A stretch of DNA of 64,000 bases, taken from positions 28,343,013 to 28,407,012 of the forward strand of contig JARWKL010000007.1 of the NCBI GenBank assembly GCA_029961685.1, given 5' to 3'. The position numbers and the translations under genes are program-made. The DNA comes from Aristolochia californica. Its lineage: Eukaryota > Streptophyta > Magnoliopsida > Piperales > Aristolochiaceae. Shown here piece after piece: positions 1-15,000 of this stretch (position 1 is the first letter of the stretch; each line of letters opens with the position of its first letter). The notes beneath the pieces are model-generated. The model worked only from the letters and a program-made list of their open reading frames with translations, was not told the origin of the DNA and did no database searches.

Positions 1-3000
1 GACATTTGCATCTTCAACATATTTCAAACATGCATATCCATATTTAAAACATATTAGGTTGAATGAGAAATCTGTTTCTTATAAAATTTAAAGCATTAGG
101 GATGAACAAGTGGTGCTTGAATAAAAAAACTTTTGTGTTCATTTGTGGTGCTTGAATAAATTTTCTTTACTTACATTTGTTATTGTTTTTAATTTTTACC
201 ATACATAAACTCTAAAATTTTCATTTTGTTGTGATCTATTTGCCTTATCTTTTTTGTTTACGAGATAAAGGGAAAGTGAAAACTCAAGTTTTGGTTTAAG
301 AAAAACGTACACATCTAAAATTGAAATGCACAAATGTGGAGAGAAATAATTCAAAAAAATATTTGTCATTTTTAGGGATTGTAAACTCTTTTTAGTTTTT
401 ATATATTAGGTTTCGTAATCGTCAGGAAAACGGGAAGGTGGTGGGATTTTTAACTGAGTGTTGGATAAGTCTTTTCATACAAAGAAAATGTAGCCCGTTC
501 TGCATAATTGATCGATAAAACACTTTGCAAACATCTATGATAGTTATGACAGCTTTTTGTAAATGGGCAAAATAGTGACTTGTTTGACTGGGGTAATTGT
601 CCCTCCTCACGTTCACTTGCGATTTTAATAAGCACTTGTTATTCTCTTTAAAAGGTTTGGATTCATAGGTCATTTGCATCTTCAACATGTTTCAAGCATG
701 CATATCAATATTTAAAACTGGTTAGGATCAATTAGAAATTTCTTTCATATAAAATTCCAAACAACTGGGATTGAACAACTGGAATTTCCCTAACTAGGAT
801 AACAAAACTTGTGTGTTCATTTGTGGTGTGTGAATAAATTTTCTTTACTTAGATTTTTTATTATTTTTAAAATTTTTCCATACATCAACTCTAAAATTTT
901 GATTTTGTTTTTTGTTTACGAGATAAAGGGAAAGTAAAAACTCAAGTTTTGAATTAATAAAAAGGTACATATCTAAAATGGAAATGTACAAATATAGAGA
1001 GAGATAATTCCAAAAACTATCTGAAATTTTTAGGGATTGTAGAGTTTTTTTAGTTTTTATATATTAGGTTATGCAATTGTCAGGAAAAGGAGGAGGCGGG
1101 GGATTTTTAACTGAGTGTTGCATAAGTCATTCCTTGCAACAGAAAAATGTACCATGTTTTGCATGATTGACCGTGAAATCACTTTAGAAACATCTATGAT
1201 TGTTAGGTCAGCTTTTTGTAAATGGGCAAAATAATGGCTTGTTTGACTTAGGTAAATATCCCGTCCCACCTTCACTTGCGAATTTAATGTGCACTTGTCA
1301 TTCTCTTTATAAGGTTTGGATCCATTGGTCATTTGCATCTTAAACATGTTCCAAGAATGTAGATCCATATTTACAATATATTAGGATCAATTAGAAATCT
1401 CTTTCTTATAAAATTCCAAACTATTAAGGTTGAACTAGTAGAATTTCCCAAACTTCGATAACAAAACTTTTGTGTTCGTTTGTGATGTGCGAAAGAATTT
1501 TATTTACTTACATTTGTTATTTTTATTAATTTTTTCCACACATCAACTCTAAAATTTTCATTTTTTTGTCTTCAATTTGCCTTTTCTTTTTCGTTTACGA
1601 GATAAATTGAAAGTAAAAACTCAAGTATTTATTTAAAACAAATACACATCTTAAATGGAAATGCGAAAATGTAAAGAGAGATAATTCTAAAAAGTGTATG
1701 TAATTTTAAGGGATGGTAAAATTATTTTGAATTTTTATATATTAGGTGTTGCAATTGTCGGGAAAAGGGGGAGGCGGGGGATTTTTAACTAAGTGTTGCA
1801 TAAGTCATTCCTAAAAAAAAATGTAGCCCATTCCGCATGATTGACCGATAAATAACTTTAAAATCATGTATGATTGTTAGGTCTGCTTTTTGTAAATGGG
1901 CAAAATAATGACCTATTTGACTCAGATAAATATCCCGCCGCACGTTCACTTGAGAATTTAATGAGCACTTGTTATTCTCTTTAAAAGGTTTGGATCCATA
2001 GGTCATTTGCATCTTCAACATGTTTCAAGAATACATATGCATATTTAAAACACATTAGGATCAATTAAAAATCACTTTCTTATAAAATTCCAAGCTATTA
2101 CGGTTGAACTAGTGAAATTCCCAAACTTCAATAACAAAAATTTTCTGGTCGTTTGTTGTGTGTGAATAAATTATCTTTATTTACATTTGTTACTGTTTTT
2201 AATTTTTTGCATACATAAACTCTAATATTTTCATTTTTTTATATCTATTTTCCATATCTTTTCTGTCTACGAGATAAAGGGAAAGTTAAAACTCTAGTTT
2301 TGATTTAAGAAAAAAGTACACATCTAAAATGGAAATGCACAAATGTAGAGAAAGATAATTAAAAAAATACTTTGTCATTTTTAGGGAATGTAAACTCGTT
2401 TTATTTTTTATTTATTAGGTTTGGCAATCGTCGGGAAGAGGGGGAGGTGGGGGATTTTTAATTGAGTGTTGAATAAGTCCTTTCTTACAAAAAAAAAAAA
2501 TGTAGCCTGTTATGCATGATTATTAGGTCAGCTTTTTTAAAATGGGCAAAATGGTGGCTTGTTTTACTAGGGTAAATATCCTGCCGCACGTTCACTTGAG
2601 AATTTAATGAGCACTTGTTATTCTCATGAAAAGGTTTGGATCCATAGGTCATTTGTATCTTCAATAAGTTTCAAACAAGCATATCCATATTTAAAATAGG
2701 TTAGGACCAATAAGAAATCTCTTTCTTATAAAATTCCAAGCTATTAGGGTTGAACTAGTTCAATTTCCAAAACTTGGATGACAAAACTTTTTTGTTCATA
2801 ATTTGTGTGTGTATAAATTTTCTTTACTTACATTTGTTATTTTTTAAAAACTTTTCCATACTTCAACTCTAAAATTTAAATTTTTTTGTGATTTATTTGC
2901 CTTTTCTTTTTTGTTGACAAGATAAACGCAAAGTGAAAACTCAAGTTTTGATTTAAGAAAACAGTACACATCTAAAATGGAAATGCACAAATATAGAGAG

Positions 3001-6000
3001 AGATAATTCCAAAAAGTCAATGTAATTTTTAGGGCTTGTAAACACTTTTTTGTTTTTATATATTAGGTTTTGCAATCGTCGGGAAAAGGGGGAGGAGTGG
3101 GGTTTTCAACTGAGTGTTGCATAAGTCATTCCTTACAAAAGAAAAGTAACATGTTACACATGATTGACCGAATGTTTTTCAATGGGCAAAATAATGGTTT
3201 GTTTGACTCAGGTAAATATCCCACCCCACATTCACTTACGAATTTAATGTGCACATGTTATTTTCTTTAAAATTTTAGGATCCACAGGTAATTTGCATCT
3301 TAAACATGTTTCAAGCCTACATATCCTTATTTAAAACATGTTAGGATCAATTAGAAAACTCTTTCTTATAAAATTCCAAGCTATTAGGGTTGAACTAATA
3401 GAATTTCCCAAACTTGGGAAACAAAACTTTTGCGTTCATTTGTAGTGTGTGAAAAAATTTTATTTATTTACATTTTTTATGGTTATTAATTTTTCCATAC
3501 ATCAAATCTAAATTTTTCATTTTGTAGTGATCAATTTGCCATATCTTTTTTGTTTACGAGATAAATGGAATGTGAAAAATCAAGTTTTGATTTAATAAAA
3601 AAATGCACATCTAAAGTGGAAGTGTACATATATAGAGAGAGATAATTCCAAAAACTATCTATAATTTTTAGGGATTGTAAACTCTTTTTAGTTTTTATAT
3701 ATTAGGTTATGCAATCGTCAGGAAATGGGGAAGGCGGGGGATTTTTAACTGAGTGTTGCATAAGTCATTCCTTACTAAAAAAAAAATGTAGCATGTTATG
3801 CATGATTGACAGAGAAATCACTTTACAATCATCTATGATTGTTAGGTCAGTTTTTTGTAAATGGGAAAAATAATGGATTGTTCGACTCAGGTATATATCC
3901 CATTCCACGTTCACTTGCGAATTTAATGAGCACTTGTTATTCTCTTTATTAGGTTTGGATCCATAGGTCAATTCCCACTTAAACAGGTTTCAAGCATGTA
4001 GATCCATATTTAAAATATGTTAGGATCAATTAGAAATATCTTTCTTATAATTTTCCAAGCTATTATGGTTGAACTAGTGGAATTTCCCAAACTTGGATAA
4101 CAAAACTTTTGTGTTTGTTCGTGGTGTGTCAAAAAAAATTATTTACTTACATTTGTTATTGTTATTAATTTTTTCCATACATCAACTCTAAAATTTCAAT
4201 TTTTGTGATCAATTTGCCTTATCTTTTTTGTTTACAAGATAAATTGAAAGTGAAAACACAAGTTTTTATTTAAGAAAAAAATACGCATCTAAAATGGAAA
4301 TGTGAAAATGTAAATAGAGATAATTCTAAAAAGTCTCCATAATTTTAAAGGATAGTAAATTCTTTTTAGTTTTTATATATTACGTGTTGCAATCGTCTAG
4401 AAAAGAGGGAGGCGAGGGATTTTTAACTAAGTGTTGCATAAGTTATTCCTTAAAAAAAAACGTAGCCCGTTCCGCATGATTGACCAATAAATAAATTTTA
4501 AATTCATCTATGATTGTTAGGTCAGTTTTTGTAAATGGGCAAGATAATGGCATGTTTGAGTCAGGTAAATATCCCGCCGCACGTTCACTTGAGAATTTAA
4601 TAAGCACTTATTATTCTCTTTAAAAGATTTGCATCCATAGGTCATTTGCATCTTCAACATGTTTCAAGAATGCATATTTATATTTAAAACATGTTAGGAT
4701 CAATTAGAAATCTCTTTCTTATAAAATTCAAAGCTATTACGGTTGAACTAATGAATTTTCCAAACTTCGATAAAAAAACTTTCGTGTTCATTTGTTGTGT
4801 GGGAATAAATTTTCTTTACTTAAATTTGTTTTTATTTTTATTTTTTCCATACATAAACTCTAATATTTTCATTTTGTTGTGATCTATTTGCCTTATCTTT
4901 TTTTTTTATGAGATAAAGGGAAATTGAAAACTCAGGTTTTGATATAATAAAAAGAACTCATCAAAAATTGAAATGCACTAATGTATAGAGAGAAAATTCA
5001 AAAAATCCTTTGTCATTTTTTGGGATTTAAAAATATTTTTAGTTTTCATATATTAGGTTTTGTAATCGTCGGGAAAAGGGGGAGGTGGGGGGATTTTTAA
5101 GTAAGTGTTGCATAAGTCATTTCTTACAAAACTGATAAATCACTTTACAATAATTTATGATTCTTAGGTTTGCTTTTTGTAAATGGGCAAAATAATGGCT
5201 CGTTTGACTCGGGTAAATATCCCGCCGCAAGTTCATTTGAGAATTTAATGAGCACTTGTTAATTTCATTAAAAGGTTTGGATCCATAGGTCATTTACATC
5301 TTCAACATGTTTCCCAAGCTATTAGGGTTGAACTAGTGAAATTTCCCAAAACTGGATAACAAAACTTTTGTGTTCATTTCTGGTGTGTGAATAAATTTTC
5401 TTTACTTACATTTGTTATTGTTTTTAATTTTTTCCATACATAAACTCTAATATTTTCATGTTGTAGTGACCTATTTGCCTTATCTTTTTTGTTTACGAGA
5501 TAAAGGGAAAGTGAAAACTAAAGTTTATATTTAAGAAAACAGTACACATCTAAAATGGAAATGCACAAATGTAGAGTGAGATAATTAAAAAAAAGTCTTT
5601 GTCAAATTTATAGATTGTAAACTCTTTTTAGTTTTTATTTATTAGATTTTGCAATTGTCTGGAAATGGGGGAGGTGGGGGATTTTTAACTAAGTGCTGCA
5701 TAAGTCATTTCTTACAAAATAAATGTACCCCGTTACGCATGATTGACTGATATATCTCTTTATAATCATCTATGATTGTTACGTCAGCTTTTTGTAAATG
5801 GGCAAAATAATGGCTTGTGTTACTAGGGTAAATATCCCGCCTCACGTTCACTTGCGAATTTAATGAGCACTAGTTAGTCTTTTTAAAAGGTTTGGATCCA
5901 TGGGTCATTTGCATCTTCTACAAGTTTCAAACATGTATATCCTTATTTAAAACAGGTTTGGATCAATTAGAAATCTCTTTCTTATAAAATTCCAAGCTAT

Positions 6001-9000
6001 TACGGTTGAACTAGTTGAATTTCCCAAACTTGGATGACAAAACTTTTGTGTTCATTATAAGTGTGTGAATAAATTGCCTTTACTTACATTTGTTATTGTT
6101 TTAAATTTTTTCCATACATCAACTCTAAAATTTAAATATTTTTGTGATTTATTTGCCTTTTTTTTGTTTATGAGATAAAGGGAAAGTGAAAACTCAACTT
6201 TTGATTTAATAAAAAAGTACACATCTAGATTGGAAATGCACAAATATACAGAGAGATAATTCCAAAATGTCTCTGTAGCTTTTAGGGCTTGTAAATTCTT
6301 TTTAGTTTCTATATGTTAGGTTAAGCAATCGTTTGGAAAATGGGGAGGCATTGGATTTTTAACTGAGTGTTGCATAAGTCATTCCTTACCAAATAAATGT
6401 TGCATGTTACACATGATTGACCGATAAGTTACTTTAAAATCATCTACAATTGTTAGGTCAACTTTTTGTAAATGGGAAAAATAATGACTTGTTTGACTCA
6501 GGTATATATCCCACCCCACATTCACTTGTGAATTTAATGAGCACTTGTTACTCTCTTTAAAAGGTTTGGATCCATTGGTAATTTGAATCATAAACATGTT
6601 TCAAGGATACATATCCATATTTAAAACATGTTAGGATGAATTAGAAATCTCTTTTTTATAAAATTCCAATCAATTAGGTATGAACTAGTGGAATTTCCCA
6701 AACTTGGATAACAAAACTTTTGTGTTCATTTTTCGTGTGTGAAAAAAATTTATTTACTTACATCTGTTATTGTTATTAATTTTTTCCTTACGTCAATTCT
6801 AAAATTTTTATTTTTTTGTGATTAATTTGCCTTATCTTTTTTGTTTACAAGATAAATGGAAAGTGAAAACTCAAGTTTTTATTTAAGAAAAAAATACACA
6901 TCTAAAATGGAAATACACAAATGTAAAGAGAGATAATTCCAAAAAGTCTCTTTAATTTTTTTGGATTATAAAAAAATTTTAGTTTTTAGTTATTTGGTTA
7001 TGCAATTGTCGGGAAAAGGGGGAGGAGGGTGATTTTTAACTGAATGTTGCATAAGTAATTCCTTACCAAAAAAATGATGCATGTTACACATGATTGACCG
7101 ATAAATCACTTTACAATCATCTATGATTGTTAGGTCAGCTTTTTGTAAATGGGAAAAATAATGGACTGTTTGACTCGGGTTAATATCCCTCTGCAAGTTC
7201 ACTTGAGAATTTAATGAGCACTTGTTTTTCTCTTTAAAAGGTTTGGATGCATAGGTAATTTGCATCTTCAACATGTTTCAAGCATGCGTATCCATAATTA
7301 AAACATATTAGGATGAATTAGAAATCTCTTTCTAATAAAATTCCAAGCAATTAGGGTAGAACTATTGGAATTTCCCAAACTTGGATAACAAAACTTTTGT
7401 GTTCATTTTTGGTGTGTGAATAAATTTTCTTTACTTACATTTGTTATTGTTTTTAATTTTTTTCATACATAAACTCTAATATTTTTATTTTTTTGTGAGC
7501 TATTTGCCTAATCTTTTTTGTTTACAAGATAAAGGGAAAGTGAAAACTCAAGTTTTGATTTAAGAAAAAAGTACACATCTAAAATGGAAATGCACAAATT
7601 TAGAGAGAGATAATTAAAAAAGGTCTTTGTCATTTTTAGGGATTGTAAACTCTTTTTAGTTTTTAAGTATTAGGTTTTGCAATGGTCAGCAAAAGGTGGA
7701 GGTGGGGGATTTTTAACTGAGTGTTGCATAAGTAATTTCTGACAAAAAAAATGTAGCCTGTTATGCATGATTGACCGATAAATCACATTTCGATCATCTA
7801 TGATTGTTAGGTGAGCTTTTTGTAAATGGGAAAAATAATGGCTTGTTTGACTCGGGTAAATATCCCGCCACACGTTCAATTGAGAATTTAATGAGCACTT
7901 GTTATTCTCTTTAAAAGGTTTGGATCCATAGGTCATTTGCATCTTCAACATGTTTCAAGGACGCATATGCATATTTAAAACATGTTAGGATCAATTAGAA
8001 ATCTCTTTCTTATAAAATTTCAAGCTATTATGTTTGAACTAGTGGAATTTTACAAACTTGGATAACAAAACTTTGTGTTCATTTGTGGTGTGAGAATAAA
8101 TTTTCTATACTAATATTTGTTATTGTTTTAAATTATTTCCTTACATAAACTCTAAAATTTTCATTTTGTTGTGATTTATTTGCCTTATCTTTTATTTTAT
8201 TAGATAAATGGAAAGTCAAAATTAAAGTTTTGATTTAAGAAAAAAGTACGCATCTAAAAGGGAAATGCACAAATAAAGAAGGACATAATTCCAAAAAGTC
8301 TCTGTAATTTTTAGGGATTGTAAACTCTTTTTAGTTTTTATATATTAGGTTGTGCAATCGTCAGGAAAAGGGCGAGGCGGGGGATTTTTAACTGAGTGTT
8401 GCATAAGTCATTCCTTACAAAGAAATGTAGCATGTTACACATGATTGACCGATAAATTACTTTACAATCATCTATGATTGTTAGGTCAACTTTTTGTAAC
8501 TTGGCAAAATAATAGCTGGTTCACTCAGGTTAATATTCTGCCCTACATTCACTTGTGAATTTAATGAGCACTTGTTATTCTCTTTAAAATGTTTTGATCA
8601 TTAGGTCATTTGCATCTTCAACATATTTCAAGCATGCATATCCATATTTAAAACATGTTAGGATCAATTAGAAATCATTTTCTTATAAACTTTCATGCCA
8701 TTTGGGTAGAACAAGTGGAATTTCTCTAACTGGGATAACAAAACTTTTGTGTTCATTTGTGGTGTGGGAATAAATTTCCTAAACTAACATTTTTTATTGT
8801 TTTTAATTTTTTCCATACATAAACTCTAAAATTTTCATTTTGTTGTGATTTATTTGCTTCATCTTTTATTTTACGATTTAAAGGGAAAGTCAAAACTCAA
8901 GTTTTGATTTAAGAAAAATTTACACATCCTAAATGGAAATGCACAAATATAGAGATAGATAATTCAAAAAATTCTCCAAAATTTTGAGGGATTGTAAACA

Positions 9001-11646
9001 CTATTTAGTTTTTATATATTAGGTTATGCAGTTGTCGGGAAAAAGGGGAAGGGGGGGATTTTTAACTGAGTGTTGGAAAAGTCATTCCTTACAAAAAATA
9101 ATGTAGCATGTTATGCATGATGTACCCTTAAATTACTTTACAATCATCTATGATTGTTAGGTCAGATATTTTTAAAGGGCAAAATAATGGCTTGTTTGAC
9201 TCAAGTAAATATCCCGCCGCATGTTCACTTACGAATTTAATGAGCACATGTTATTCTCTTTAAAAGTTTAGGATCCATAGGTAATTTTCATCTTAAACAT
9301 GTTTCAAACATGCATATCGATATATAAATCATGTTAGGGTCAATTAGAAATATCTTTCTTATAAAATTCCAAGCTATTAGGTTTGAACTAGTGGAATTTC
9401 CAAAACTTTTAAAACAAAACTTTTGTGTTCATTTTTGGTGTGTGAAAAAAATTTATTTACTTACATTAGTTATTGTCTTTAATTTTTTCCATACATCAAC
9501 TCAAAAATTTTCATTTCGTTGTAATCAATTTGCCTTATCTTTTTTGTTTACGAGATAAATGGAAAGTGAAACTCAAGTTTTTATTTAATAAAAAATACAT
9601 CTAAAATGGAAATGCACAAAAGTAGAAAGAGATAATTCATAAAAGTCTCTAGTATTTTAGGGGATTGAAAATTCTTTTTAGTTTTTATTTATTAGGTTTT
9701 GCAATCATCGGGAAAAGGGGGAGGCAGGGGATTTTTAACTGAGTCTTGCAAAAGTCATTCCTTACAAAAAAAATGTAGCCCTTTACCCTTGATTGACCGA
9801 TAAATCACTTTACAAACATCTATGATTTTTAGGTCAGCTTTTTTTTAATGGCCAAAATAATGGCCAGTTTAACTTGGGAAAATATCCTGCCGCACATTCG
9901 CTTGAGAATTTAATGGGAACTTATTATTCTATTTAAAAGGTTTGGATCCATAGGTCATTTAAAAGGTTTTGTGTTCCTTTTTGGTGTGGGAATAAATTTT
10001 CTTTACTTATATTTTTTATTTTTTTTTTATTTTTTCCATACATCAACTCTATAATTTTCATTTTTTTGTGATTTATGTGCCTTACTTTTTTTTTTTTACG
10101 AGATAAAGGGAAAATGAAAACTCAAGTTTTGATTTAAGAAAAAAGTACACATCTAAAATGGGAATGAAAAAATATAGAGAGAGATAATTCCAAAAATTAC
10201 GTAATTTTTAGGGATTGTAAACTCTTTTTAGTTTTTATATATTAGGTTACGCAATCGTCGGGAAAAGGTGGAGGTGGGGGATTTTTAACTAAGTGTTGCA
10301 CAAGTCATTCCTTAAAAAAAAATGTAGTATGTTACACATGATTGACCAATAAATCACTTTACAATCATCTATGATTGTTAGGTTAGCTTTTTGTAAATGG
10401 GCAAAATAATGGCATGTTTGACTCGGGTAAATATCCCGCCACACGTTCACTTGAGAATTTAACGAGCACTTGTTATTCTCTTTAAAATGTTTGGATCATT
10501 AGGTTATTTGCATCTTAAACATGTTTCAAGCATGCATATCCATATTTAAAACATGTTAGGATCAATTAGAAATCTCTTTCTTATAAAATTCAAAGTTGTT
10601 TGGGTTGAACTAGTGGAATTTCCAAAACTTGGATAACAAAACTTTTGTGTTCATTTGTGGTGTAGGAATAAATTTTCTTTACTTAAATTTTTTATTATTT
10701 TTAATTTTTTTCATACATAAACTCTAAAATTTTTTAGTTTTATTTATTTATTTGCCTTATCTTTTTTGTTAACGAGATAGGGGGAAAGTGAAAACTCAAG
10801 TTTCGATTTAAGAAAAATGTACACATCCTAAATGGAAATGCAAAAATATAGAGATAGGTTATTCTAAAAATTCTACGTAATTTTTAGGTATTGTAAACAC
10901 TATTTGGTTTTTATATATTAGGTTATGCAATTGTCGGGAAAAGGGGGAGGAGTGGGATTTTTAACTGAGTGTTGCAAAAGTTATTCATTACAGAAAAAAA
11001 TGTGGCATGTTAGACATGATTGACTGATAAATTACTTTACAATCATCTATGATTGTTAGGTCAGCTTTTTGTAATTGGGCAAAATAATTGCATGATTGAC
11101 TCAGGTAAATATCTCACCACACATTCAATTGAGAATTTAATGTGCACTTGTTATTCTCTTAAAAAGCCTTGGAGCTATAGGTCATTTGCATCTTCAACAT
11201 GTTTCAAGCATGCATATCCATATTTAAAAACACGTTAGGATCAATTAGAAATCTTTTTCTTATAAAATTCCAAGCTATTAGGGTTGAACTAGTAGAATTT
11301 CCAAAACTTGGATAACAAAACTTTTTTGTTCACTTGTGGTGTGTGAATAAATTTTCTTTACTTACATTTTTTATTGTTAGTAATTTTTTCCATGCATAAA
11401 CTCTAAAATTTTCATTTTGGTGTGATCTATTTGCCTTATCTTTTTTGTCAAAGTGATAAAGGGAAAGTGAAAACTCAAGTTTCGATTTTAGAAAAAAGTA
11501 CACATCTAAAATGAAAATAATATAAAGAGATAATTCCAAAAATTCTTTGCAATTTTTAGGCATTGTAAACTGATGTTAGTTTTTATATATTAGGTTATGA
11601 AATCGTCGGGAAAAGGGGGACACAGTGGATTTTTAACTAAGTATTG
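1..11646. repeat. Satellite array segment 1 (about 670-bp monomer, ~17 copies)
   Basis: Head-to-tail copies of one AT-rich monomer. The anchor block GGTTTGGATCCATAGGTC or its variants occurs near 654, 1313, 1987, 2633, 3276, 3952, 4625, 5274, 5889, 6564, 7241, 7917, 8589, 9266, 9939, 10487 and 11165, so spacing is mostly 616-677 bp. Each monomer carries the same ordered landmarks: an anchor, AACTAGTGGAATTTCCC, CATACATAAACTCTAAAA, TTTACGAGATAAAGGG, ACACATCTAAAATGGAAATG, a G-rich block GGGAAAAGGGGGAGG, TTTTTAACTGAGTGTTGC, GATTGACCGATAAATCAC and CCGCACGTTCACTTG. Monomers differ from each other at many positions. Truncated monomers occur near 5310 (about 70 bp lost) and 9970 (about 130 bp lost). 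The orientation given is arbitrary. No host gene is visible. Confidence 0.95.
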
Positions 11647-12089
11647 TGTTGAATTTATGGAAAAGTCAAATACATCATTGACATCAATAACTTGTTGTAA
11701 TTAGAGTACATGAACCTCTATTTATAATAGAGGAAGGTAGTAGAGTCCAATTACAATAATACTACCCTTGTCCCAATTACACCCAAACTCTAACACTTAA
11801 AGATAAGTCCTAACATAATTAAATAACTCAATATAGATAAAAGACAAACATAACTCAAACTAAAACTCTTCTTTGTCATGACCCTAAGATAAAGATACTT
11901 TTGTCAGTCCTTCTTGATCTTCCAACTGATGTGATAAGGATGACAACACATGGTAATCATTGTGGGGCCTACTTCTTATTGGCTTGGGCCCATCTTGTGA
12001 GCCTTCCTTAGTCATGTAGCCCATCTTATAATAATCTTAGATATGCGAGCCTTCCTTGGTTGCATGGGGCGTGAGCTTTTCTTCCAACA
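11647..12089 (-). mobile_element. Solo LTR, TGTTGGAAGATAAGC family, long form
   Basis: A 443-bp block unlike the satellite, starting TGTTGAATTTATGG and ending CTTCCAACA on the + strand. It is therefore a reversed copy of the LTR seen at 26106, with TG...CA ends. It is flanked by TATTG (11642-11646) and TGTCG (12090-12094), both one change from the TGTTG of the intact satellite, consistent with a decayed 5-bp target duplication. The palindrome around the TATA box (CCTCTATTTATAATAGAGG) lies at 11715-11733. There is no internal region or second LTR, so it is best read as a solo LTR left by LTR-LTR recombination. The paralogous satellite position near 59.4 kb has no insertion. Confidence 0.9.
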
Positions 12090-15000
12090 TGTCGCATAAG
12101 CCATTCCTTACAAAAAAAGGTTGCCCGTCATGCATGATTGACTGATAAATCACATTACAATCATCTATGATTGTTAGGTTAGCTTTTTTGTAAATGGGCA
12201 AAATAATGGCTTGTTTGACTCAGGTAAATATCTCGCCGCACGTTCACTTGTGAATTTAATGAGCACTTGTTATTCTCTTTAAAAGGTTTGGATAAATAGG
12301 TCATTTGCATCTTCACCATGTTTAAAGCATGCATATTCATATTTAAAACATGTTAGGATCAATTAGAAATCTCTTTATTATAAAATTCCAAGCTATTAGG
12401 GTTGAACTAGTGGAATTTCCCAAACATCGATAAAAAAAACTTTTGTGTTCATTTGTGGCATGTGAAAAATTTTCTTTATTTACAATTGTTATAGCTATTA
12501 ATTTTTTCCAAACATAAACTCTAAAATTTTCATTTTGTTGTGATCTATTTGCCTTATCTTTTTTGTCTACGAGATAAAGGGAAACTAAAAACTCAAGTTT
12601 TGATTTAAGAAAAAAGTACACATCTAAAATGGAAATGTAAAAATTTATAGAGAGGTAATTCAAAAAAGTCCCTGTAATTTTTAGGGATTTTAAACTCTTT
12701 TTAGTTTTTATATATTAGGTTTTGTAATCGTCGGGAAAAGGGGGAGGCGGGGGGATTTTTAACTGAGTGTTGCATAAGTCATTTCTTACAAAAAAAATTG
12801 TAGCCCGTTATGCATGATTGAATGATAAATCACTTTAAAATCACCTATGATTGTTAGGTCAAATTTTTGTAAATCAGCAAAATAATGGCTTGTTTGACTT
12901 TGGTAAATATCCCGCAATACGTTCACTTGAGAATTTAATGAGCACTTGTTATTCTCTTTAAAAGGTTTGGATCCATACATCAATTGTATCTTCAACATTT
13001 TTCCAACATGCATATCCATATTTAAAACATGTTGGGATCTAGTAGAAATCTCATTCTTATAAAATTCCAAGTTATTAGGGTTGAACTAGTGGAATTTCCC
13101 TAATTTGGATAACAAAACTTTTGTGTTCATTTCTGGTGTGTGAATAAATTTTATTTACTTAAATTTTTTATTGTTTTTAATTTTGTCCATCCATAAACTC
13201 TAAAATTATCATTTTGATGTGATCTACTTTTTTTTTTTGTTTACGAGATAAAGAAAAAGTGAAAACTGAAGTTTTGATTTCAAAAAAAAGTACACATCTA
13301 AAATGGACATGCACAATTCTAGAGAGAGATAATTCCAAAAAGTCTCTATAATTTTTAATGATATTAAACTCTTTTTTGTTTTTATTTTTATGTTTTTAAT
13401 TGAATGTTGCATAAGTCATTTCCTACAACAAAAAAAAATGTAGACTGATAAATCACTTCAAAATCATCTATGATTGTTAGGTCAGCTTTTTGTAAATGTG
13501 CAAAATAATGGCTTGTTTTACTCGGGTAAATATCCCGCCGCACATTCACTTTAGAATTTAATGAGAACTTTTTATTTTCCTTAAAAGGAAATGCACAAAT
13601 ATACACATCTAAAAAGGAAATGCACAAATGTAGAGAGCGAAAATTCCAAAAAGTTTCTGTAGTTTTTAGGGATTGTAAACTCTTTTTAGTTTTTTTTATA
13701 TTAGGTTTTCCAATCTTCAGGAAAAGGGGGAGGTAGGGGATTTTTAACCGAGTGTTGACTTCCAACCTATAAGTCATTTCTTACAAAAAAAAAATGTAAC
13801 CCATTACGCATGATTGACCGATAAATCACTTTAAAATCATTTATCATTGTTGGGTCAACTTTTTTAAATGAGCAAAATAATGGCTTGTTTTAGTCGGGTA
13901 AATATCCCGCCGCACGTTCACTTGCGAATTTATTGAGTACTAGTTATTCTCTTTAAAAGGTTTGGATCCATAGGTCATTTGCATCTTCAACATATTTCAA
14001 GCATGCACATCCATATTTAAAACAAGTTAGGAGAAATCTCTTTCTTATAAAAAAATCAAGCTATTAGGGTTGAACTTGTGGAACTTCCCAAACTTGCATA
14101 ACAAAACTTTTGTGTTCTTTTGTGGTGTGTGAATAAATTTTCTTTAGTTACATTGGTTATTTTTTTTCTTTTTTTCCATTCATAAACTCTAAAATTTTCA
14201 TTTTGTGGTCATCTATTTGCTTTATCTTTTTGGCTTACGAGATAAAGGGAAAGTGAAAACTCAAGTTTTGATTTAAGAAAATAGTACAAATCTAAAATGG
14301 AAATGCACAAATATAGAGAGAGATAATTCCAAAAAGTCTCTGTAATTTTTAGGGATTGTAAACTCTTTTTAGTTTTTATATTTTAGGTTATGCAATCGTC
14401 GGGAAAAGGGGGAGTTGGGGGATTTTAACTGAGTGTTGCATAAGTCATTCCGTAAAAAAATGTAGCCCATTACGCATGATTGACCGATAAATCACTTTGC
14501 AATCATCTATGATTGTTAGGCCAGCTTTTGTAAATGGGCAAAATAATGGCTTGTTTCACACAGGTAAATATCCCGCCGCATGTTCACTTGTGAATTTAAT
14601 GAGCACTTCTTATTCACGTTAAAAGGTTTGGATCTATACATCATTTTCATCTTCAACATGTTTAAAGCATGCTTATCCATATTTAATATTTGTTAAAATT
14701 AATTATAAATCTCTTTCCTATAAAATTCGAAGCTATTATGGTTGAACAAGTGGAGTTTCCCAAACTATGATCACAAAACTTTTTGGTTCATTTGTGGTGT
14801 GTGAATAAATTTTCTTTACTAACAAATTTTTTTGTTATTAATTTTTTCTGTATATAGACACTAAAATTTTCATTTTATTGTGATATATTTGCCTTATCTT
14901 TTTTGTCTACGAGATAAAGGAAATGTGAAAACTCAAGTTTTGATTAAATAAAAAAGTACATATCTAAAAGGGAAATGCACAAATGTAGAGAGAGATAATT

